In this document: piece after piece, positions 54,360 to 64,000 of the stretch
How the letters are laid out: the number at the start of each line of letters is the position of its first letter
Numbering within the stretch: position 1 is the first letter of the stretch
Assembly (NCBI GenBank): GCA_916048095.2
Contig: OU696584.1
Location: 2,189,317-2,253,316, forward strand
Direction: 5' to 3'
Length of the DNA: 64,000 nucleotides
Source of the DNA: Sacculina carcini
Taxonomy: Eukaryota > Arthropoda > Thecostraca > Sacculinidae
Position numbers and translations under genes: made by a program
Notes under the pieces: model-generated
What the model was told of the DNA's origin: nothing
The model's database searches: none
What the model saw: only the letters and a program-made list of their open reading frames with translations

Positions 54360-55520
54360 CTAGTAGTTTTTTGTGGTCTCATTTGTCTCAGTTCTTTCGA
54401 TTATGGTTGTTCTGATCGCCATGAAAATTGGGCACTGCGTCGAAAATGCTGAATGTGAGACGTTTTGTTTTCCCGCGCTGACACAATTTATGCACCTGTG
54501 GTTTTCTTTGTTTGTGCAATCGGAGGTTTTGTGTTGTCCGGCACAGAAACCACACACGTTTGGTGCTCTGCAGCTGTGAGTCTTGTGACTGTATGACTGG
54601 CACCTACTGCAGCGATTGACCCAATAACGGTCGTATACATTACATCTTCTGACTCCAATGTACAAATGTCCCGTCGACATTATCATAGACCTGATGTTTC
54701 CTGTCGTTTCCACAACCACTGTTTTTGAATACTCATTTACTCGTCTGGAAAACAGAATCTTGAAGTCATCATCATGATTGATCAGATCAGAGATACCGTT
54801 TTTCAACTTGACTGATTGCACAATTTCTTCATCGGTCAACTCGCTGTCAACATAGGGTATAGTCAGCTTTGGTCTGCGCAGTATGGGCTTTACTGGAGTG
54901 AGATCTGTGCTCGATTTGATGTTTGAAATAGCTTTTTCAACTGTTTTCATGTCCGGTAATCTGACCACAATATTTCCACGCTTGGTGTTGTTAAGTTTCA
55001 CCACGGGAACATCTGACAATGCTTTGCTCAGGTCCTTGACCGCGGTGGCACAATCTGTTGGTCTGATGATGATTTCGTGTGTGGGTGTGACATTTCCGTG
55101 TGTGGCGTTTGACATTAGCGCACCTTTGTACGGTGTAACACCAACATGTTGTGTAGAATGAATTGTCAAGCGATCAACCTTGACTTTGAGGTCGTTGACA
55201 GCTGTCATGACTTCAGTGTTACTGGGTTCGCTATGCGTGCTACGAAATTCACCTATCCATGCTTCAATTGATGAATAGTTTGTTGTTTTGCTCTTTGTAC
55301 ACTCTTCACAATTGTAGTGTTTTCGCGATGTGAAATACCCCACGCACGCATACATTGGCAGTCTGGTGCATGCGAGGTGAAAATATGCACAACAATCATT
55401 GCATTTGATAGCTATTTTGGGCAACGCAGATTTGCATACCTTACATGCGCTGTCTGGTGGTGGAGTTGATGTCCTGGACATGTTGACGTCGAAAAGCTGT
55501 GGGTTGTCACTGTCAACCAT
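54360..55520 (-). CDS. ORF1 with PHD finger and zinc knuckles, minus-strand LINE
   Basis: 386 residues with no break. The N-terminus has a C4HC3-type PHD finger: CKVCKSALPKIAIKCNDCCA then FHLACTRL and YNCEEC. A middle region (DIVRP-like TDCATAVKDLSKALSD, VVKLNNTKRGNIVVRLPDMK) resembles an RRM. Zinc knuckles CSRCQSYSHKTHSC and CGFCAGQHKTSDC, then CINC...HSAFSTQCP, end it. PHD-bearing ORF1 proteins are known in CR1-type LINEs; the finger probably reads histone tails. The 57047 element has the same plan, including the YDRYWV motif just before the first knuckle. Confidence 0.8.
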   Translation of the reverse strand: MVDSDNPQLFDVNMSRTSTPPPDSACKVCKSALPKIAIKCNDCCAYFHLACTRLPMYACVGYFTSRKHYNCEECTKSKTTNYSSIEAWIGEFRSTHSEPSNTEVMTAVNDLKVKVDRLTIHSTQHVGVTPYKGALMSNATHGNVTPTHEIIIRPTDCATAVKDLSKALSDVPVVKLNNTKRGNIVVRLPDMKTVEKAISNIKSSTDLTPVKPILRRPKLTIPYVDSELTDEEIVQSVKLKNGISDLINHDDDFKILFSRRVNEYSKTVVVETTGNIRSMIMSTGHLYIGVRRCNVYDRYWVNRCSRCQSYSHKTHSCRAPNVCGFCAGQHKTSDCTNKENHRCINCVSAGKQNVSHSAFSTQCPIFMAIRTTIIERTETNETTKNY

Positions 55521-55603
55521 CTCTCATGATGCTTGAAAGTACAGTAGAGGATGTATCAAACAACACAACGGAGCACTCGCGGACACAACCGGTCACGACC
55601 AAC

Positions 55604-55623
55604 CACATACACACACACACTGA

Positions 55624-55711
<88 letters not shown>

Positions 55712-55735
55712 CACTGAAACACATACACACATGTA
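55604..55735 (+). repeat. AC microsatellite between head-to-head LINEs
   Basis: Pure AC run with CTGAAG/CTGAAA interruptions at its edges, lying between ORF1 of the minus-strand LINE and the gag of the next plus-strand LINE. Confidence 0.92.
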
Positions 55736-55894
55736 CATTTACATACGCACAAACGTACATTTACGTACGCATTCATTGTTTGACACGCCAACTTGTGTAT
55801 CGTTGTTACAGCATTCAGTGGTTCTCAAAGTGCTTAGTGTTAGTGATTTCACGGCGTATCCCAGGCAGTGATTTCACAACGTGGTTCATCCAAT

Positions 55895-56734
55895 ATGACA
55901 GCTGTCTCCAAGAGAGGCAGAGTGTCATCTGCTGGTGACACCGATCAAGATGACTTCACGCTGATCATTACACGTACTGACACTCAAGAAGGAGATATAT
56001 CGAGTCTTCCTACTCAAGCTACATCTGCTCTCAGGGGCTCGCCACTCAGCGTGTACATCAAAGAGGTACGTCCTCTCGGAAAAGTATCAGCGCTCGTACA
56101 GGTGAAACACACAGCTCTACAAGATCCAAAATGTGCCCCCATCATCAATGGAGAACGATTTGTGGTCACTACCCCACGCATGGTCAAATGGACCTTAACA
56201 GCAAGGCGCTCGTACGCCTACGAAACTGATATCAATCACGGTAGATTTGGTCCCTTGAGGAAATGTGAGACAGATATCGAGGACGTCAAGAGAGACATCA
56301 GGCTGAATAATGGGTCAGAACTTGAGCAAATTGGATGTGAACCCAACCGACCAGGACAAAACAGTAAATACGCGTGCATCAAACTATCTGTAAGAGGTCC
56401 ACTGCCCACAAAAGTATATTTCGAATATATCAGTTTCCCCGTTCACACGTATCACCCTCCCATATTGAGTTGTACAAACTGTTTGGAATTAGGACACAGC
56501 AAATACTCGTGTTCAATCAAAGTAAGATGTTCCCGTTGTAGCGGCACGCATAGGAACACACAACAACAAGAAATGAATGACGCTGACGCAACACCAGAAA
56601 AATGTCAAGAAAACAGCTACTCTTTTCAATTCGGTGAGTCCCACCGACCTATAGCTGCCAGTTGTAAGATAAACCAACACGCTCAAAAGCTATACAATGA
56701 ACATGAACAGCTCGTAGACCACTACCCGAAATAA
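55895..56734 (+). CDS. gag-like ORF1 of a Jockey/LOA-like LINE
   Basis: 279 residues from the ATG at 55895. It has an RRM-like region (SPLSVYIKEVRPLGKVSALV) and a paired-knuckle C-terminus, CTNCLELGHSKYSC then CSRCSGTHRN, as in gag proteins of I and Jockey LINEs. It is open throughout. About 160 bp of leader sequence follows its stop before an inserted CR1 element; the endonuclease and RT at 61404-63470 may be the rest of the same LINE. Confidence 0.65.
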   Translation: MTAVSKRGRVSSAGDTDQDDFTLIITRTDTQEGDISSLPTQATSALRGSPLSVYIKEVRPLGKVSALVQVKHTALQDPKCAPIINGERFVVTTPRMVKWTLTARRSYAYETDINHGRFGPLRKCETDIEDVKRDIRLNNGSELEQIGCEPNRPGQNSKYACIKLSVRGPLPTKVYFEYISFPVHTYHPPILSCTNCLELGHSKYSCSIKVRCSRCSGTHRNTQQQEMNDADATPEKCQENSYSFQFGESHRPIAASCKINQHAQKLYNEHEQLVDHYPK

Positions 56735-57046
56735 ATAAGGACATCAGAGAGTACTTCCACTCAGTCAAACGCAAGCCTCTAACAAACATAAACACACAGA
56801 CTTCGGCAGACTCAAACAAACAACGTGAATTTATCCGAACATTGCTGCCAACACCATCCAAGTCCACGCCACGCACTTTTTCAGCAGCTCTAACCAACCG
56901 GTATAGTACTATTATTTAGTATTATTATTATTTAGTATTATTTTATTAGTATGTCAGTCTTGTTCCTGTGTTCGCCGCGTGTGGTTGTGTTTTCGTTCGC
57001 TCCTTTGTGCTCTTATCTGTGTGCCGATCTCGGTGTCTCACCAACC

Positions 57047-57868
57047 ATGTCACCCTCTGCAGCCGGCGAGCGTGCGTGTAAGTGTGGTGAGCCGGTGGGG
57101 GATGCCTCTGTCATCGAGTGCGAGGGATGCGCCGGCATGTTTCACGTGTCGTGCGCCGCGCTGACCAACCCTGCGTATAACGCTATACGCAGGTACAAGC
57201 TTTTCTGGCTGTGTGCAGAGTGTAAGGAGGACTACCGCGCGTCCCGTCGCCCCTCACTCACCGTGGAGAGAGTGTCTGCGATGATCGACAGTCGACTGGA
57301 GACATTCCTCGCCTCTCTCCTTCACGATTTTCATGAGGCGAAGCCCGTCGACAACTGTGCACCCTCAACTTCTGTCTCAGAGCGCGACCAGCCCTTCACT
57401 CATCCATTCGACCTAGTGCTGAAGAGTAAGGGAGCGGAGCCGGTGAAGGCAGAGCGCGTCAAGTCGGCCCTCCGCACCGTACCGGAGGCCAAGGCTCGCC
57501 CAACAAAATCTGGCGGCATGGTACTGCACTGCTCAACCGAAGCCTCTGCGAACATGGCAGCCAAGACTCTGAACGAGCACTTGATTGATGAGGTTCATGT
57601 GGCGGTCACTGGCAATGCCGCCTCGCGTCTACCCAGGATCACTGTGGCGAGCGTTCCACCCATGTCGCCGGAGGATTTCGTCAGCTCTTTGCGACTGAAA
57701 AACCACCATCTCGCTAACATCCCATCGTCGCAGATGAAGCTGCTGTTTCTGACAACCCAAAGACGGCCGCACAAATGCCGTGCTCGTCGTGTCTCCGGAG
57801 GTGCGCCACCAGATGCGTCTCGCTGGCAACAGATTGTTTGTCGGATTGTGCAGCTGCCCGGTCTATGA
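57047..57868 (+). pseudogene. ORF1 with PHD finger, CR1-like LINE (plus), first part
   Basis: From the ATG at 57047, a PHD finger reads CKCGEPVGDASVIECEGCAG, FHVSCAALTN and LCAEC. An RRM-like middle (AEASANMAAKTLNEHLID-type text, RITVASVPPMSPEDFVSS) follows. A frameshift near 57775 moves the reading to the frame of 57780-58175. Confidence 0.75.
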
Positions 57869-58175
57869 TCGGTACTGGGTGACTCGGTGCTGGAAGTGCT
57901 CGGGTCTAGGCCACAAATCTAACCGGTGCACAGCTGCATCGGCAACCTGCGGTCACTGTGACGGCGATCACCTGACGTCAGCTTGTCCTGACAAATCCAA
58001 ATCGAAGTGCGCCAACTGCGCCAAGCACAGTAGGTCTTCCAAACACTCATCTTTTTCCTCCAATTGTCCCTCTTTTCTCGCTGTCCAAAAGTCTCTTCGC
58101 CAGCGTACCATCTCTTCCCCAATCTTCATATATCTACCCCCTCTGCTGATGCTCCTTCCTCTTCCAATTGACTAG
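57780..58175 (+). pseudogene. ORF1 zinc-knuckle part, CR1-like LINE (plus)
   Basis: Continues ORF1 after the frameshift with VYDRYWVTRCWKCSGLGHKS, then CGHCDGDHLTSAC and CANCAKHSRSSKHSSFSSNC. The same VYDRYWV and knuckle order occur in the minus-strand LINE ORF1 at 54360-55520. Confidence 0.75.
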
Positions 58176-58294
58176 GTCATCTGGTCTCTGTCTTGCAACT
58201 GCACCCACAACTATCTTCGAATGCTTCGGTCCAGTCTCATAGCAGTCCGCCGCCATCTGCATCAGTCTCTCCTACTTCTTCTGATTAGCATTTC

Positions 58295-58972
58295 GTGGAT
58301 AAACGCTTTTCTCTAGGTCTTCTCAATATCCGCTCGGTGCGAAACAAGGTTAAGTTCGTTCTTCATACCCTATTAAATCTTGGTCTTTCATTCATTTTCC
58401 TCACTGAAACTTGTTTATTCGAGTGTGACGTTTCTACTTTTTCTGCGCATCTCCCTCCTTCATTCAATTTCCTACACACTTGTCGCTCCCTCTTGTGCTC
58501 CACAAAATCCTCCGGTGGAGGTGTAGGCGTTGTATATCATTCCTCTCTTGCTGTTTCCAAACTGTCTGATCTTGAATTTTCTTGCTACTCTTTTGAATTC
58601 ATTACACTCTCCTTGTTACTTCCGTCACTTCCAAAACTTGGCATTCTACTACTATACAGACATAACAATTATGGTACAGCCTCCACTATCCTCTCTGATT
58701 ATGATTCGCTAATTTCTTATTTTTCTGAGCGCTTCTCTCACAATTTCATCGTATTGGGAGACTTCAACATCTGGGTGGATTCCCCTTCCTCTCATCCTTA
58801 TGAGTCCGAATTTATTCACTTACTTGATTCCTGGGATCTTAAAATCATGAACTGCGCCGCAACTCATCTATCTGGACACACTCTTGATCTTGTTATTTCG
58901 ACTCCCTTTCTTCCTAACTGTTTTTCGCTGTATCTGTTTTTTCGAAACAATTACCTATCCACCCGCTCCTGA
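58295..58972 (+). pseudogene. endonuclease of the plus-strand CR1-like LINE
   Basis: Motifs LGLLNIRSVRNKVKFV, FLTETCLFECD, LYRHNNYG, VLGDFNIWVDS and SGHTLDLVIST. The last motif (EISDHSLIM) is found in the next frame at about 58972, so a frameshift splits endonuclease from RT. The start of pol is near 58295. Confidence 0.8.
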
Positions 58973-61367
58973 AATTTCTGATCATAGTCTCATTATGTTT
59001 CAACTGCTTTTACCTCGGCCGCCTAAGCAATCCTCAAATGAAATATTTCACTATCGCAATTACAAACTTTTTGATCCTTCTAAATTTCACTTTTTGGTTA
59101 ACTCAATATTCTGCCTCTCTAACTATGTTCATCTCCCTCCACTTGTTCTCCCTGATTTCTTATCTGAAGCTCTTTCTCATATTAATGATGCAATTTTTCC
59201 TTTGTGCCAACGTACTCACCGTTTCGGCACCCCCCTTCCTCCCTGGTGGTCTGTTCAACTTCGTCACTTGCAGTCTGAATGTCGATCTCTTGAGCGCTCT
59301 TGGCGTCGATTTCGCTCTTGTTCATCTTGGAATTCTTTTCGCACAGCCCGAGACTTATTTCTTTCTGCGGTTGCTTCTTCCAAATCGAACTTCTATCTTT
59401 CCAAGCTGAGTGAGCACCGTGCATCTTCTCGCTTGCGCTGGTCAACCCTGAAAGCTATTTCCGGTCGAGCTCATCAGCCATCATGCTCAATCACCGCCTC
59501 CAATTCTGCTCATTTCTTTGCTGAGAAAGTCTCCGTTCTGCATTCCAGCATTCAACCTTCTTCCTCTCCTTTATCCTTTATATCGTCAATCGAATCTTTG
59601 TCGTCATTCTCTTTCATTCCTATATCAAAGACCGCGCGCTATCTCAGAACACTCCAGAAACCTCGCTGCCCTACCGATTCAATAAACTTTTCTGCACTTT
59701 CTGATTCAATTTTACTACTGGCTCCCTTCTTCACTCATTTGATTAACTCCTCGTTTCTACACGGTATTTTTCTTGCCTCCAAGCATGCATCTATAACGCC
59801 TATTCTTAAGAAACCTTGTCTTGATCCTACTCTACCATGTAATTATCGACCCATCTCGATCTTATCTCTCCCTTCGAAACTCCTTGAATCAGCCATCTTG
59901 GATCAACTCCGTCCAGTTATACAATCTGCTCTTGACTCTCATCAATCTGGTTTCGTTTCAAACCACTCTACTGAAACCCTGCTACTATCACTTGTCACCG
60001 ATATTTTCTCACATTTCTCATATGGCAAGTATGTTATTCTCGTTTCGCTAGACTTCTCTTCTGCTTTTGACCTTGTAGACCATTCCATCTTAAGTCAAGA
60101 TCTCGCTCATGCTGGTCTTTCCTCTATTGCATATTCTCTTCTTACATCTTACCTCACTAACCGATCTTACTCAGTCCGATGCAACTCAACTACCTCATCG
60201 TCTGTCCTTCTCACTTCGGGAGTGCCACAAGGCTCGCTCCTTGGTCCTCTCCTCTTCAATCTCTATGTCTCATCCTTATGCTTAATCTTGCGCCGCTATC
60301 CTATTGCGTACCATATTTATGCTGACGACGTCCAAATATTCTTTCCCCTCACTTTATCTTCCTCATGTCTAGTTTCTGAACTTCTTAATGATATATCTTC
60401 TTGGGCTGCCTCAAGGAGACTTGTCCTCAATCATTCAAAGACTGAATACCTTGTATTTCACCCTCCTAGACTCACCCCTCACAATATTAATCTTCCTCTT
60501 GCCTCCCAGATTCGCAACTTGGGAGTTATATTCGATCCATCACTTTGCTTCTCAAGTAATTTCTCTCAGCTCACTCGCTCTTGCCGTTTTATCATTCGCC
60601 AATTTTATCCTATCCGTGCTTTCATTGTTGAAGCATCTGCCACCCTATTAGTCAATTCCTACATCCTCTCAAAAATTGATTACTGCAACTCTCTCTTCTT
60701 TCATCTTCCTTTTAAATCTATCCGCCAACTTCAATCTGTGATTAATTTAGCATGTCGATTTGTTCTGCGACTGCATCCTAAAACTCCTACATCATCCCAC
60801 CTCCGGCAGCTTGGCTGGCTTCCTGCTCTTTCACGGATTCAATTCAAAATCTGCTGTTTGACATTCAAATTGATTCATTCTCAATCTTCACCATTGTATC
60901 TTCGTTCTCTTCTCATACCCAGCGTTCGCTCTGATAGTCGCCACCGCAAGCCTTTAGTTAGTCCTCCCGCTATCAATTTATCTCCCTGGTTGTCCAAATC
61001 TTATACATTTTTTGCTCCTCGTATATATAACTCGCTTCCCTCACACATCCTTGAAAAAACGTCTCTCAAGTCTTTTTCTGTCGCCTTGCACAAACACCTA
61101 CATTACACCTACATTACACTTACATTACATTATTCATATATGTATATGTGTATGCATGTGTTTGTGTATATATGTGTGCGAGTGTATGTTTCGTGTGCAT
61201 ATGTTTGTGTGCATGTGTTTGTGTGTATGTGTGTGTTCAATTTTGCAAGCACCCATGTACTTTCTGTCGATTTGTGCTCCATATTTTTGTCCCCATACCG
61301 CTATGTGTCTACACTTTATTACCCTGCTCCTACTCGCGCCTTTGTCCTCGAAAGTGCGCTATATTAA
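58884..61367 (+). pseudogene. reverse transcriptase and C-terminus of the plus-strand CR1-like LINE
   Basis: A long frame of 827 codons whose first 30 are out of frame with the endonuclease. RT motifs: CNYRPISILSLPSKLLE, VSLDFSSAFDLVDHSIL, SGVPQGSLLGPLLFNLYVS and YHIYADDVQIF. The C-terminal part ends LSKSYTFFAPRIYNSLPSHI. After about 61120 it reads through the 3' UTR and is not pol. One frameshift aside, the catalytic core is intact, so this copy is fairly young. Confidence 0.85.
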
Positions 61368-61403
61368 ATACATGTTGTTGTTTGTTGTTGTTTGTTTATT
61401 ATT
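61120..61403 (+). repeat. 3' UTR and tail of the plus-strand CR1-like LINE
   Basis: CTACATTACACTTACATTAC repeats, a TG-rich stretch, then GCGCTATATTAAATACATGT and TTGTTGTTTG repeats end the element. This is the usual CR1/L2 tail structure. Confidence 0.65.
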
Positions 61404-61769
61404 AGGAAAGATAGAGACACAAGAGGTGGAGGAGCATTACTAGCAATAAGAAACTCATTATCTTTTTCGCCAATACCTATTGTACACCAGCCATTCAGCA
61501 CAATAGACGTTGTGGCTGCTCAAGTCTCTATCAGTAATAAAGTAATTTCCATAGCCGCATTATATGCTCCCCCAAACCAGCTGACTCTTGCATCTCTGGA
61601 TCATTATTTATCCCAATTATCCTCACCAGTAATGATTATTGGAAATTTCAATGCCCATCATATTTTGTGGAACCCAATGCTAACTCCAGCATTTCAGAAT
61701 GCAGCCGGGCATGAACTGTTCTCATTCCTGACGCAACACAGCCACTTGGATCTCCTTTCACCCCCATGA
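61404..61769 (+). pseudogene. endonuclease fragment of a Jockey/LOA-like LINE
   Basis: RKDRDTRGGGALLAIRNSL then ALYAPPNQLTL and MIIGNFNAHHILW are endonuclease motifs; the expected GDFN is GNFN. The N-terminal part (NIRS and ET motifs) is missing at the left edge, where the CR1 tail abuts. The frame stops at 61769, after which fragments of the C-terminal domain (TLDLFIGD) lie in another frame near 61812. Confidence 0.7.
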
Positions 61770-62267
61770 TTGCCCACGAGAACAAATCCCGCAAATGGTG
61801 CATTAACTACACTAGACCTGTTCATTGGCGACCAGTTATTCCAGAATGGAACATTTGAACAAGGCTACCACCTCCCCAGCAATCACATACCGATCATAGG
61901 ATCCTTTTTGAGTTGACAGCCAGTATGAGAGTGAGTTGTTTACCCCGTTGGAAGACTATTCAACAAAATTGGCCACATTGTAGAATCAAAGTTAGTCAAC
62001 AGATGCAAGCACAGCAACACACTACACTGAAAATTGAAGAAATAACAAGCATAATGAAACAGGCTGCTTCTGAGGTGTTCCATTGCGCAAAAACTAAATC
62101 TACACACAAAACATAAACATACATCAATACATAAACTTACATACATAAACTTAAACATACATCCATTATCAGCTCAACTTGGAGATTCCTCAATTCCATG
62201 AATAATAAAGGCCGAAAATCAACATTTCCACTCAAATACCTTGGACAGTTATTCAGCAATGATCAAG
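61770..62267 (+). pseudogene. decayed endonuclease-RT linker of the same LINE
   Basis: Short peptides in changing frames (LPSNHIPIIGSF near 61878, then a Gln/His-rich stretch). A run of ACATACAT-like repeats near 62100-62160 marks an insertion or deletion scar. Confidence 0.5.
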
Positions 62268-63470
62268 AAAAAGCGGAATACTTTTCAAAGCACCTAACAG
62301 CGTGATTAGGTGTCATTACCCCCCAAAATCATTCTTATAGAGATGAACTAACGGATCAATGCGCCTAAAGTGGAGTCAACCAGGATCTTGCACTTCCATT
62401 CAATCACAATGAATTTTAGGCATAGCTCAAGGTACTCCCACGGAGATCAACCCCAGGACCAGATGGAATTATCTACCCATTCATCAGACAGCTCCCTGCG
62501 GACTGCCAATATCAACTTTTAAATACCTTTAACCATAGTTGGCAATGTGGAATTTTCCCCGGCATTTGGAAATCTGCCTACATAGTCCCACTGCCTAAGG
62601 AAGGAAAAGACCTTTCTTCTCCAGAATCATATCGTCCTATATCAATGTTATCTTGTATTGGGAAGATATTAGAGAGAATGGTTGCACACAGGCTTTCGTG
62701 GTGGATTGAAACACGGCATATTCTAAAGGAACATCAAATGGGATTCCGACCCCAAAGGAATGCAATAGATGCCATACCCCATTTTAATGACAACATAATT
62801 AGCACATATGAGTCCAAACAGGTCATGGTCAGTATTTATCTAGATATGCATGGTGCATTTGATCATATACCCAGAAAAGTCATGACATCTACATTGGCGA
62901 AGTGCGGAGTAGTAGGGTCCCCTCTGAATTGGTTCCAATCGTTTTTGGAAGGACACTCCTTCCAGGTATCAGTAAATGGTCATTTTTCCCGACAGAAGAG
63001 AATCACACAAGGACTCCCACAAGGATCCCCGTTGAGCCCAGTTTTATTTAACATACTTATGGCGACGATGCCGAGCCCCCAACATTCTCAGATGATTATT
63101 TACGCGGATGACATGACGCTTTTCAGCCGAGCACCAACAATAGAGTATGCCATTACAAATGTGTCATTCGACCTAGAAGTGATAGGGAGTTGGCTAACCA
63201 ACATTGGTCTCACCATCAACATAGAAAAAAGTTGTTGGATGTATTTTACCAAACGAAGAATTACCAACATACTCCCCAGCATAGCAATATTCAACCAACC
63301 AATAGCATTCACAACACATCATCGTTTCCTAGGGATGAAATTGAACGGTCCAGCCTTGAATTGGCAACATCATATCGAGAAACTTCGCGTGGATGGAAAC
63401 AAGCGCTTGGCAATAATGAGAAGCTTAAGTGGCAGAAGCTGGGGTACTTCAGCACATGTTTTGAAAATTT
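62268..63470 (+). pseudogene. LINE reverse transcriptase, Jockey/LOA-like, copy 2
   Basis: Matches 33914-35107 at about 96% identity. It reads ESYRPISMLSCIGKILER, IYLDMHGAFDHIPRKV, GLPQGSPLSPVLFN and an intact catalytic box, IYADDMTLF. Open from 62645 to the truncation, with stops before it near 62303. The RT stops at AHVLKI, where another LINE begins at about 63471; copy 1 shows the missing continuation. Confidence 0.82.
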
Positions 63471-63550
63471 CTATTTCTGTGCGTGTTACTGAGTGGACGT
63501 GCCTTGTCCCGTCACATGAGCCTGTGATTTTCGAGCGTGAGTGAGCAGCT

Positions 63551-64000
63551 ATGTCAATCAGCGCAAGTGAACTACAGGAGTGCATGATGCACTGTCTGCA
63601 AAACGAGGAAGTACTTGGCAGGATACGAGACCTCATCGTAGTGCCGGCTGTGAAAGCGGCAGTTGAAGAGGCAGTTGCAGCCAAAGATGCCGAAATAACG
63701 AAGTTACGCGACGAATTGACCGAAACGAAACGGCGACTGAACGACCTTGATCAATACTCCCGACGACAAAATCTGTGTGTGTCGGGAATCAAGGAGGAAC
63801 CAGGTGAGAACTTGGACAAAATTGTTGAAGAAGTGGCTGATACTCTGGGTGTCCCAATATCTTCTCAGGATATTGAGGCTGCACACAGGTTAGGCCGAGC
63901 TGCCCCAGGAAAATCTAGACCTCTATTGATTCGCTTTGAAAGAGTAAAAAAACGAGCCGAGTTCTTCAATGCAAAAAAAACTCTTAAAAGACTGAATCCA
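63551..64000 (+). CDS. ORF1 of a non-LTR retrotransposon, truncated by the window end
   Basis: 150 codons with no stop, from the ATG at 63551 to the window edge. A coiled coil (AAVEEAVAAKDAEITKLRDE to about residue 62) is followed by DQYSRRQNLCVSGIKEEPGE, then IEAAHRLGRAAPGKSRPLLI and RFERVKKRAEFF. This is the coiled-coil plus RRM form of ORF1 in CR1/L2- and Tx1-type LINEs. Sequence from about 63471 is its 5' UTR and marks the insertion into the upstream LINE RT. Confidence 0.75.
   Translation, partial: MSISASELQECMMHCLQNEEVLGRIRDLIVVPAVKAAVEEAVAAKDAEITKLRDELTETKRRLNDLDQYSRRQNLCVSGIKEEPGENLDKIVEEVADTLGVPISSQDIEAAHRLGRAAPGKSRPLLIRFERVKKRAEFFNAKKTLKRLNP

Noticed and set aside
51524-55520. One continuous host gene on the minus strand
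   Set aside because: PHD, knuckles, endonuclease and RT in this order are a LINE.

Overview
This is metazoan genomic DNA, dense in repeats, AT-rich between genes and full of AC/TG and TA microsatellites. The animal signature comes from its contents: CR1-like LINEs whose ORF1 carries a PHD finger, an RNase H-bearing I-clade-like LINE, a chromodomain LTR element, a tRNA-derived SINE, hAT-like MITEs, and one spliced fibronectin type III half-domain. A lophotrochozoan or arthropod is plausible, but the species cannot be named from sequence alone. Almost everything is transposable-element DNA in several nested layers. Only two host-gene candidates are visible: a single-exon putative secreted protein (25612-26412, minus) and an FN3 exon (28950-29078, minus).

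Layout. 1-5450: old, inactivated gag-pol LTR retrotransposon (E1), with a LINE 3' fragment and a TG microsatellite inside its 3' LTR. 5452-16300: AT-rich, Helitron/Helentron-like non-autonomous repeats built from a ~340-bp tandem unit and a recurring CCGCCCGTCGTGCGG motif, including a large inverted repeat (9615-14868). 16410-16865: tandem array broken by a complete, young relative of E1 (E2, 16866-21081, minus) with 234-bp LTRs and a 5-bp target duplication. 21087-25050: more of the motif/340-bp repeat system. 25050-29090: MITE-like DNA, the two host-gene candidates and an AC minisatellite. 29085-32190: duplicated ~1-kb repeat and a third truncated pol (E3), capped by a SINE. 32499-36880: MITEs, AC repeats, a LINE RT pseudogene and another LINE tail. 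37032-43985: I-clade-like LINE embedded in AC repeats. 44260-47218: very young LTR element (781-bp LTRs) whose only recognisable domain is a chromodomain. 47219-51366: CR1/L2-like LINE (plus). 51500-55520: PHD-ORF1 LINE (minus). 55895-63470: gag/EN/RT pieces of a Jockey/LOA-like LINE with a PHD-ORF1 CR1 LINE nested in it. 63480-64000: start of another LINE ORF1.

What stands out. E1 and E2 share an unusual primer-binding site immediately after the 5' LTR. It is an exact 12-nt complement of the 5' end of tRNA-Phe, not of a tRNA 3' CCA end. By contrast, the chromodomain LTR element has a conventional site for the 3' end of tRNA-His. That element looks recently mobile although it has no recognisable gag, protease, RT or integrase. 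Several LINEs are bounded by AC microsatellites, which suggests microsatellite-targeted insertion. All homology calls rest on motifs read by eye; no database search was possible.
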